DNA of 64,000 nt from Ypsolopha sequella (lineage: Eukaryota; Arthropoda; Insecta; Lepidoptera; Ypsolophidae): contig OW204004.1 in NCBI GenBank assembly GCA_934047225.1, forward strand, positions 4,654,401-4,718,400, in the 5' to 3' direction. Shown here one piece after another: positions 56,117 to 64,000 of this stretch. The notes beneath the pieces are model-generated. The model was not told the origin of the DNA, made no database searches, and saw nothing but the letters and a program-made list of their open reading frames with translations. Position 1 is the stretch's first letter. Each line of letters starts with the position of its first letter. Both the position numbers and the translations under genes were made by a program.

Positions 56117-56510
56117 CATCATTGAACAGTAACTATGTAATCACTCACTCTCACCCATTATACACACAACCTCACACTCTCTAACACACACACCTCCCTT
56201 CACACACCACACGCAAGCTTTTAATGTAAATCGAGTTCGTTATATTAACTTATCTAATACCTATATTTATTTTTAAATAATTAATTAATGCAATTATTAA
56301 TTTTAACTTATGATTATTTTTTTTTGTTTCTAATTAATAATTAATAATTTAATGTTTAGCATATTTTCAATTTTTAATATTATATAGTTATGGAAGGACC
56401 TAGTCTCCATGTCACCAGGGAATCCTAGTATGGAGGCTAGTGTCACAATTTAGTATGTAAGTTATTTGTTGGTGTCAATAAATATATTTTTCATTTTTCA
56501 TTTTTCATTA
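55465..56510 (+). pseudogene. LINE 3' end: RT C-terminal domain and 3' UTR
   Basis: The ORF from about 55500 to 56052 reads VYQALCQSVLSYCVIAWGAA, NVERAQRAVLKVAHRKHVRY, YKETGVLTVRQLF and FSFTGPFLYNKANK, the thumb/C-terminal region of LINE reverse transcriptases. The 3' untranslated region contains a TA microsatellite (56080-56113) and ends GTCAATAAATATATTTTTC with tandem ATTTTTC units at about 56485-56510. The catalytic part is absent, a normal 5' truncation. Confidence 0.75.
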
Positions 56511-56559
56511 ATAACTAAACGAGATTCTGCGAAAATTTGCTTCATGTTCTATCCACAGA

Positions 56560-56826
56560 AGAGATATTTTTGAAGTTTGGCGAAAAATACCTCAGCAAAA
56601 ATGGTTAACTGACATAGTGGACATAATATCGGCTCGATTTAATGTGACAAGCACCAATGCAAAAAAAATATTGGGTCCAATTGTGAAACACACTGGTTTG
56701 CAGTTTAGATATAGATGGATATTGAAAAGCAGACGTGCTGATTCGTTCAAACGTCACTATGGAGATTGGCTAGATCAACTTGTGGATCTTTGTGACAATT
56801 TTAGGAAATTCATAAAAAAAAGATAT
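56560..56826 (+). pseudogene. Unrecognised ORF remnant after the LINE
   Basis: The frame open from 56617 reads ISARFNVTSTNAKKILGPIV, then FRYRWILKSRRADSFKRHYG, and becomes lysine-rich. It has a helical, DNA-binding look but no family is recognised. It may belong to the element that the LINE entered. Confidence 0.35.
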
Positions 56827-57039
56827 TTAAAAAAAAAAGAAAGATTTTCCGTAAATATTGTATACTTTATTTTATTGATTGGGAAACAAACAGTTTTCTT
56901 AACACATTATACAAATAACAATAAATTTATCTTAAAACCAAACAAGTTTCCACATAAATCTTGCAAGTAAATAAATTAATGTGCACGGCATTATAACAAC
57001 GCAACATGTACTTACGTTTAAAGTTACTCAGTAAAGTAA

Positions 57040-57125
57040 CACAAAACAAAGCAAATTGAAGAGGGAAAAAATATATATAAATTACCAAATTAACAAAGCA
57101 AATTGAAGAGAGAAAAATATACATA
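57040..57125. repeat. Two tandem copies of a 44-base unit
   Basis: AACAAAGCAAATTGAAGAG and the following A-rich segment occur at about 57045 and 57090. Confidence 0.75.
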
Positions 57126-57129
57126 AATT

Positions 57130-57900
57130 AAAATTAACAGTAACACAAAGTTAAGTATCAAGAAAACATTAAGTACTTTTATAAAAACGTTTTAAACAAT
57201 GAAGATTTAAAAAGACCCAGCGAAAGATGCAATATAACAAGATCAAGAAAATCTTTATTATAACAATCACAAGCACGAACTAAAAATCTATTTTTTGCAT
57301 AATTTGTACCCGCATGTGGTATACTAAATAAAGACTTATTCCTAGTAGCAAAAAGTTCGACATTTGAATCCAATGTTATTCAAGAGATAAGGGGAATCCA
57401 AAATATTATTGACTATTTAAGAAGAAATCATAAATCATGGCAGATACGCCTATCCTCCAAAGCAGCTATCGTATCTGGTTGAAATCGGAAATCCGAACTA
57501 CGACTTTGATGATAATTTAGATATCTCTAAAATTTATTCTGGATTCTTTCTATGGAGTTTTGGGTTCCAGACAGTAGAATCATACTCTAGGTGGGATCTT
57601 ACTAGCGCATTATAAAGAATTTTAAGGGTACTTGCACTTTTAAACTCCTTGCCCTGTCTCAAGACGAAACCCAGCATCCGATAAGATTTCGTGACAATTT
57701 TCTCGATATGAAAGCTCGACATCTAAGAGAACCCCTAGGTCTATCACCTCAGTCACTCTCTTAAGTGTTTTCTCAGATAAGTTATAATTATACGTTAAAC
57801 TATTTTTTTTCCTTGTAAAGCTAATCACACAACACTTATTTACATTCAAATGAAGTTTATTTTGATTACAAAACATACTCAAGTCATCTTCTTCAGTTTT
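57130..57900 (-). pseudogene. LINE fragment: RT C-terminal region
   Basis: Minus-strand frames show HLNVNKCCVISFTRKKNSLT and VIDLGVLLDVELS (57882-57720), then after a frameshift RMLGFVLRQGKEFKSASTLK and LVRSHLEYDSTVWNP, and finally ELFATRNKSLFSIPHAGTNY (57373-57179). Same general type as the LINE at 22.7 kb. It is truncated at both ends of the protein. Confidence 0.75.
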
Positions 57901-57989
57901 GATAACCGTGAATATTTTTTTAACAAAATCGTTTTTAATGTGTAAGTATTTTAAATTAAATTCTTAGAAAAATAACATTGCATGCTTAA

Positions 57990-60540
57990 CCCGTATCCTC
58001 CTAGTGTTCGATTTTTCGAACGCTTGATTTTTTTTTTTTTAAAGTAAATTTGAACGCATCCATTGTTCATTTTTTAATGTTGGTAAGCCTAAAGTAGTGG
58101 CTATCAAGTAACATTTTTGAAGTTTTGAATTTCACGCGTTTTTTTTTGAATTTTTGTTGTTCTTGAAGTTTTGTTACGAGAGTTTTTCCAATAAAAATAT
58201 GTCTCACCGTAAAATGTAAGTATTTCTAATTCTTCATAATATATATTTTTTGTTTTTATGCTTTCGTACAGAACATAGTATCCATCAATGGATTATGATG
58301 AGTTTTTGTAAATAGACATTTAGTGTAGGTAGATTGTATAATATTTTTTGTAGTGTTTGATTTTTCGAACAGTAGGACAATAAGCCCGTGTGATTATCTA
58401 TTTGTAAGATGATTTTTATGTTGATTTTTTTGTTTGTTTTGTTACAGTTTGTCCGAAAATGAAATTATTTCACATCTGGAAGATGACACGGATATTTTAT
58501 CGGCAGATATGTATATCACACCTCCGGATAATTATGACAAAAGTGATGAACATAGTGGTGACGAGGAATCTACCCATATAAATAATTTGTCAAGGAATCA
58601 ATTATTAGCCGAAGCTGAACTCAGGGCCACGGTTGCTTCTGAAACTGGTATTGAAGTAGTAGACACCTTCTTGAATGATCAACCTATCGAACCAATGCAT
58701 AGTACATCATCGGATAAACCACGTCCACTAAAAAAAAGAGTTGCTGCATCTAGACGTTGGAGGGCTATTGATATTCCGGAAAAAGCAGAAAAGGAAACTA
58801 CAACGCCAAGTTTCCTCGAAGACATTGAAACCCCAGTACAATTTTTTGAGTTATTTTACGACGAAGAGGTTTTTGAATTATTACGTTCAGAAACTGAAAA
58901 AAATGCAATCCAGAAGGGCCATCATGGTTTCAGGGTGACTGTGACTGAAATGAAACATTTTATTGGAATACTACTATTATCAGGATATAATAGTGTAGCA
59001 AGGTACCGAATGTACTGCGAGCAACAAGTTGATTGCAATTTTCAAGTTGTGGCATCTCTCATGCCTAGAAATAGATTTGAAGATTTGCTTCGTTACTTCC
59101 ATGTAGCTGATAAAACAATTTACCGAAAAATGATAAGTTTTCAAAAGTTCGCCCACTTTGGAATTTACTCAACGATAGATGGCTATATATATTATCCTGG
59201 TGACAAAAATTTGAGCATCGATGAATCAATGATCCCTTATTACGGAAAACATGGAACAAAGCAGCACATACAAGGCAAACCAATCAGATTTCATCTGATT
59301 CAAAAATTCAAACCAATCAGGATTCAAAAATTGGTCTATGTGCACTCGTCTCGGATATCTTATCTACGGTGACCTGTACCAAGGAGCTACCACTGGAAAT
59401 ACTCATCCAGAGCTTGGTGTTGGTGCGTCAGTTGTACTGGACCTTATAAAAAAATTACCACCGGGTAGTTACAGCTTTTACATGGATAACTTTTTTACTT
59501 CTTTGCCGTTGCTGGATGAACTAAAGAAATTAGGGCATGATGCTACAGGTACTATTAGGGCAAACAGAGTGGAAAATGCGCCTCTGAAAGATGAGAAAGC
59601 AACGAAGAAGACCCAAAGAGGGTCATATGATCAATGTACCGATGTATCATTTGACATTACGCTTGTTCGTTACAACGACAACAACATTGTTACCGTTGCT
59701 TCTACACAGTGTGGTGTGCAACCTGTAGGAAAGGTCAAACGTTTCTGTGACAAACAAAAAACGGATGTTGACCAACCAAGATCTTTCATAAATTATAATA
59801 AATACATGGGCGGCGTAGATCACTTAGATCAAAATGTCGGATGCTACAGAATTTCTATTAGGCTGAAGAGATGGTACTGGCAATTACTTATGTTTCATCT
59901 TAATGCATCTGTGAACAATGCTTTATTTAACTGTATAAATTGTCCCCAGCATCGAAAAACGGCAACAGTTGTTACGATCTTTTGTCATTCACCAGATATA
60001 TTGTATCAACATACTTTCTCATGAAAAATTCTGCCAACACATCATCTGTTGCTAAAAATCGCGTGCCTATATCATCACTGGCTGTTATAAAACGCGTTCC
60101 AGATGCTGTAAGACTAGACAAAAAGGAACATCACATTATCAAGCAAAATAAACCAACCCGATGTGGATTGTGCCACAAAAGCACACTCATGAACTGTTCG
60201 AAGTGTAATGTTGCTTTGCATAACAAATGTTCTGTTGATTTTCATTCAAAATAGTTCTTATAATGTATGTAGGTATAACTTAGTTTCGAATATGTAATTT
60301 TTTTTTTTTTTTACTAATAAAATACACACAATACAAAGCTTTTTATTTCTAATAAATAACATGATTATTTGCATAATACTTGTCGATATACTCCTAGTGT
60401 CGATATATATTTCAAAAGTAAAAAAAATTACAACTTTTTATTTTTTTCATTTTACGTATTCCTTAAACATCACGAGAACATGCTATGTTATGAATTTTAC
60501 CGAAATCAGACCATTCTAGATAAGCTTAAGAAGATACGGG
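57990..60540 (+). mobile_element. piggyBac transposon
   Basis: TTAA flanks both ends (57986-57989 and 60541-60544). The ends are CCCGTATCCTC and, read inward from the right, CCCGTATCTTC. A subterminal CTCCTAGTGTTCGA on the left recurs as CTCCTAGTGTCGA near the right end (60391). Length 2551 bp. It holds one broken transposase gene. Confidence 0.9.
58199..60254 (+). pseudogene. piggyBac transposase, with intron, several frame breaks
   Basis: A tiny first exon, MSHRK (58199-58215), ends at GTAAGT. The second exon starts at 58448 after TTACAG (LSENEIISHLEDD). The DDE domain has FLEDIETPVQFFELFYDEEV, NLSIDESMIPYYGKHG (first aspartate), SFYMDNFFTSLPLL (second) and YNKYMGGVDHLDQNVG (third). The C-terminal cysteine-rich domain RCGLCHKST..CSKCNVALHNKC (60156-60254) binds target ends. 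Breaks: compensating indels at 59125-59200, a duplication at 59275-59333 and a frameshift near 59990. Confidence 0.88.
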
Positions 60541-60544
60541 TTAA

Positions 60545-60990
60545 ACGGTTTAAAAAAATATAAAAAGTGGAGTATAGTTTTTCATATTTTAAAAATCATG
60601 AGTGAGTTATGCTTTTTGGTTTAAAATATATTATTTGTATAAGGCCGGTCGTAGACACATACTCGCTTACCTGCTGTCGCTAGCTTTCCACGCTTCAACA
60701 AAACTTATTGGCTATAGTGAAAGTGTGTGCTCCTATATAAACTAAATGTTAGGTGTTTATTGTGTGGACAACTAACCGAACTTTGTGGAACCCTGAATAC
60801 ATGGATATAGATATACTATACTTAGTGGTTTCATTGTGTATCTTCCGTTAGGATATTCTACAAATATAGTTATCACCGCCACAATACCTACACTAGCGAC
60901 CCTATTAGAACACAGCTAAAACGAGAAAACAAGCGTGGAGATGGCCGTAGATAAGGATGGTACTGCGCATGGCAACGGCTCAAACACTTA
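60545..60990. other. Unassigned
   Basis: No feature recognised in this spacer between piggyBac and the Harbinger terminus. Confidence 0.3.
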
Positions 60991-62045
60991 GGCCCACTTG
61001 CAGCATGATCGAGAAAAAATCTTTAACCCTCGGGTTAACTAACCCAAGGGAAGAGTTAACTAACCCGACATTTCATCAATCCTATTGCACCATGATAATA
61101 TTGAAGCGGGTTAGTAAACCCAAGGTAAGCGACAGGCATGTAACCTAACAAAAATATATGAACGAATTATTATAACGCTACCGAATCAAAGAGCATAAAT
61201 GTTCTATAGTGGTCTCGCTCTTTCCTTTTGATTTACGATACCATTTTGTCTTTCTTTTTACATTCACTCGCATTTTTACTTTTACTGGTGAATTTTAGGC
61301 AAAACGTCAAAATAAAGTCAAAACTGATAGTTTGTTTCAAAAGTTTCAAGCATTTTGATATTAATTTCGTTTGTTCCTTTGAAAACAATATGGACATCGA
61401 TAAAGAAAAACGCACGCGAGCCCCAAATTTTACCCCTAAAGATAATATTCATTTATTAGAAATTTTAGATAAATATAAAGGGGTAATAGAGAGTAAAAAG
61501 ACGGATGCTGTAGGATCGTATGAAAAGCGCAAAGCATGGACATCCGTAACTGCCGATTTCAATGCAACAACCAGCGGCTTTAATAGGTCGTTAGAAAATC
61601 TTCAACAAGCATACAAAAACCTGAAAAAAAAAAACAAAAAACATTATTCAGACTCAAGAATGAAAATACCACCCTCAGCCTCAGCCTCACCTACCTACTT
61701 ACCATCCTATCTTCTAACTAAACCGTATCGTGCTGATTGATAATTTTGGCTATCTTAAATATATTATTGTTCATGTTCTAGTTGACCAAGAGAAATTGGT
61801 GGAATCAATATAAGATGTTGGTCAAGATTGGGAAACGATCTCACTGATTCTTGGGGCTCCTAAAGAAGATTGCCAAACAACATTTCAACATTTGGTAAAT
61901 GAAACTAAAAAGTCGCAAAGTGACAACAAAAAATATATGCAGCGCACAGGTGGGGGACCCCCTGATCCTGAATCATCATTGTCAACATCGAACAATATTA
62001 TGGACAAGGTAAAGGGCCTCATTGGCCCAGCTATTGATGGCTTTT
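60991..62045 (+). mobile_element. PIF/Harbinger element, 5' part
   Basis: Begins after TTA with GGCCCACTTGCAGCATG, a terminus type common in lepidopteran Harbinger elements. The 61015-61110 stretch has inverted GGGTTAACTAACCC-like words. It encodes the Myb-like protein and is cut off at about 62045 by BEL/Pao sequence. Confidence 0.5.
61390..62045 (+). pseudogene. Harbinger Myb/SANT-like DNA-binding protein
   Basis: The ATG at 61390 gives MDIDKEKRTRAPNFTPKDNI, then KGVIESKKTDAVGSYEKRKA and TSGFNRSLENLQQAYKNLKK, a Myb/SANT-like (zeste-type) domain of about 90 residues with the usual tryptophan in AWTSVTADF. Coding similarity resumes near 61890 with KKYMQRTGGGPPDPES, the typical C-terminal tail. 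Between them lies either an intron or a broken frame (stops at 61738 and about 61812). In Harbinger elements this protein accompanies the transposase. I chose 61390 and not the upstream ATG at 61228 because the domain starts there. Confidence 0.65.
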
Positions 62046-62845
62046 TGCATGTTTCAAACGATCACCCACTCTCAAAACTTGGTCTTGATCCAAAAATGGA
62101 TGTAACATACAAATCTTGCTTTTTGAATTTATTTTATTTTCTTTTCGTAAATCTTTTATCTCTTGAATCTTGATTTTTGCTTGCTTTAATTCACTCAGCG
62201 TGAGATAGGATTTTCTTGCTTCCTTTTTTGCTTTCTTGCTTGCTATAAAGCGATATACCCATGCTAGTATTTTTGTTATTTTCGTTAATGAGCTATATTT
62301 ATTCAATAATTGATTTATTATGCCTTTATCTTGATATGTTACTGTAGCTACTGGTTTAGTTTTACGTACTTCTTGATCAGTTACGTAACTCGTCTTTTTA
62401 TTTGCTTGTTTTATGGCCTCTTCGGTGGATGACGATAAAAATGTCGGTCTGTTCCACCAAAGATGATGATCTTTTAATTTTGAAGCTGGCAGGCCACGAC
62501 TAGCGCAATCTGCTGGGTTCTCTTTAGACTTAACATAGTGCCAGCAGTTTGATGGTACTTCTTGTACTATTTGATTGACCCTGTTAGCCACAAACGGTTT
62601 CCAGCGACTTGTTTCGCCGTTTATCCGTCCCAGTACTACCAAAGTGTCTACCCAGCAGTAAGTCTTGATATCATAACCTTCCAGGCTATTCTTGATTTTA
62701 GCCATCAGTTTCATAAGAATGTACGCCCCACACAACTCGAGTTTTGGGGTAGGGGTAGATACATTTTTACTAATAGGCACCAATCTTCTTTTGCCTGCTA
62801 CAATAACAATGGATGTATTGTCATTTTTTGTTGTCTTACAATAAA
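62046..62845 (-). pseudogene. BEL/Pao pol, RNase H-like to integrase start
   Basis: Open from 62783 down to 62031: TPTPKLELCGAYILMKLMAK, WVDTLVVLGRINGETSRW, NPADCASRGLPASKL, and FLDQDQVLRVGDRLKHA near the left end. These are in the order of BEL/Pao pol after the reverse transcriptase. It is joined to the upstream part by a one-base frameshift near 62845. The similarity stops at about 62048, where Harbinger sequence begins, so the integrase core and 3' LTR are lost. The last four codons are contributed by the antisense Harbinger gene. Confidence 0.85.
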
Positions 62846-64000
62846 TACACTACGCACGAATAGGCCTTGGTGGATGAATCTGAGAACCCATGTAGCTCTA
62901 TAGTGTCCTTCTCTGTCGTCCTGAGCCATCGATCAATGTTAATTTGATTTACACAGCTTATGTCATTTTTGATTTGCAGCCACTCTTGTAAAATATTATT
63001 AGGTAAGGGGTCATCCCAATGGACTTCAGTCAGCCAAACTTGTTGAAATAATATTTTCATTTTAGTCGAAAGGGGTGAAAGCCAGCCAAGCGGATCAAAT
63101 AATTTTGAGATATCCGATAAGAGTGATCGTTTTGTCGGTTTATTTACTGATGACTCTATTTTTGTGATGAAAGTAAACTTATCTTGATTCGGATTCCAGC
63201 TGAGACGTAATGTTTTTGGAGATTTCGCATGTTTAAAATCATAATCTAACTGCTCTTGTTTGCAGTCAACGGCCTCTAAGAGCTCAGGTACGTTTGACTT
63301 CCATTTACGGAGATTAAAACCACCTGATTTTAATAAATTTGACAAGTCTCGCATAAGTCTTTTTGCTGACTCAATTGAATGACTACCGTGAACCAGATCA
63401 TCCATATAGAAAGATGTTTCAATGACATTTGGCGCCAAACTCTCTTGATAGTTCATTCTCTCATCGCTTGCTAACTGCCGTAAAGTCATCATTGCGAGAA
63501 AGGGTGCGGCCTTGGTGCCGTACGTGACCATTGTGACTTGTCTAAACATTTTTTCAATATCTGCCGTGTATCCGTATTTATATTGCCTCCACTTGATTAT
63601 GAGGTTCTGTAAGTCTTGTTGTAAATTAGGACCACCCCCCATTGGTTGGTTTAAGCTTTTACCGGAAGAACCGTTTCTTTTTGTTGTTGTTTGGGATACA
63701 TTGAATACTACACGAAAACGTGAAGTCTCCGACTCTTCACGGAGCACACAATGGTGAGGCAAATAATACTCGGGTGTTTGTTTCTCATATGCTGGTGTCA
63801 TGTGACACAGTGATAAGTATTCGTGTACAATTTTTTTATATTCACTTGCTATTTTTGGTTGCTTGTTAAAATTTTGCTCCAACTGTCGAAATTGGGCAAT
63901 AGCTTTGTTTTTAGACGTTCCCAATTCTTCCTCAATACTTGATTTTAGAGGAGGGCGGACTTCGTATCTTCCGTCGGGGCGCCTTTTTGATGTTTCCTTG
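62836..64000 (-). pseudogene. BEL/Pao pol, reverse transcriptase (cut by window edge)
   Basis: Open from base 64000 to 62836. The N-terminal RRPDGRYEVRPPLKSS belongs to the pol linker. The reverse transcriptase has ETSRFRVVFNVSQ, YGYTADIEKMFRQV (catalytic aspartate) and the active site FYMDDLVHGSHS, followed by LSDISKLFDPLGWLSPLSTK, a BEL signature. Between FRQV and TMVTYGTKAAPFLA about 30 residues usual in the family are missing without loss of frame. The upstream protease and gag lie outside the window. Confidence 0.88.

Noticed and set aside
1..64000. CRISPR array, bacterial operons or phage genes
   Set aside because: No regularly spaced repeats of that type. Introns, LINEs and LTR elements show the DNA is from an animal.

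Overview
The window is AT-rich eukaryotic DNA, most likely from a moth or butterfly. The lepidopteran call rests on interspersed repeats of a type I know to be abundant in that order: the CCCGCGGC(T/C)(T/C)CGCCCGCG head at 35340 and 52792, a TATAATATTAGT tail near 53110, a TACGGAACCCTAAAA tail at 54468, and a GGCCCACTTGCA terminus at 60992. Every domain I can recognise belongs to a transposable element, plus one virus-derived glycoprotein remnant. I found no host gene, rRNA or CRISPR array, and only one tRNA-like sequence, which looks like a SINE head. The region reads as a gene-poor graveyard of nested elements.

Layout, 0-24 kb. A DIRS element on the minus strand (gag-like ORF and reverse transcriptase) is cut by the left edge. 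Next come a 263-bp hAT-type MITE and, 50 bp away, a complete hAT element (3458-7162) with an intact 827-aa transposase and a perfect 8-bp target duplication. A broken LINE, a Harbinger transposase piece and a Penelope-like element (reverse transcriptase, GIY-YIG nuclease and a hammerhead-like motif) follow on the minus strand. The 3' half of a Gypsy element (integrase, an extra ORF, LTR) and a DIRS tyrosine recombinase tail are on the plus strand. Then come a Harbinger first exon, a SINE-like sequence, a LINE, a TTAA-flanked MITE, and about 4 kb with little recognisable content.

Layout, 24-37 kb. A Gypsy element has its gag gene split by a solo BEL-type LTR with a 5-bp duplication. It keeps a -1 frameshift heptamer between gag and pol. 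A 640-bp hAT-type non-autonomous element, a chuvirus-like glycoprotein pseudogene, assorted fragments and a duplicated 104-bp block follow. A pogo/jerky transposon (33313-36886) carries a 1.84-kb foreign insertion inside its transposase.

Layout, 37-46 kb. A full-length Gypsy element (37694-42618, 4-bp duplication, near-identical LTRs) appears nested in a larger two-gene DNA transposon. That host transposon has a SWIM/YqaJ nuclease gene on the plus strand and a THAP-DDE transposase gene with introns on the minus strand, the combination reported for ISL2EU-type elements.

Layout, 46-64 kb. Satellite-like repeats, two foldback structures, a Jockey-type ORF1 with an internal tandem duplication and a perfect hairpin, a Harbinger-like gene split by a LINE, another LINE, and a piggyBac element with TTAA ends and a duplication in its catalytic region. 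Last is a Harbinger Myb-like gene joined directly to an antisense BEL/Pao pol that runs off the right edge.

The genes do not form one pathway. They are competing mobile elements, and their order of arrival can be read from the nesting. Only the hAT transposase at 3628-6111 has an undamaged reading frame of full family length.
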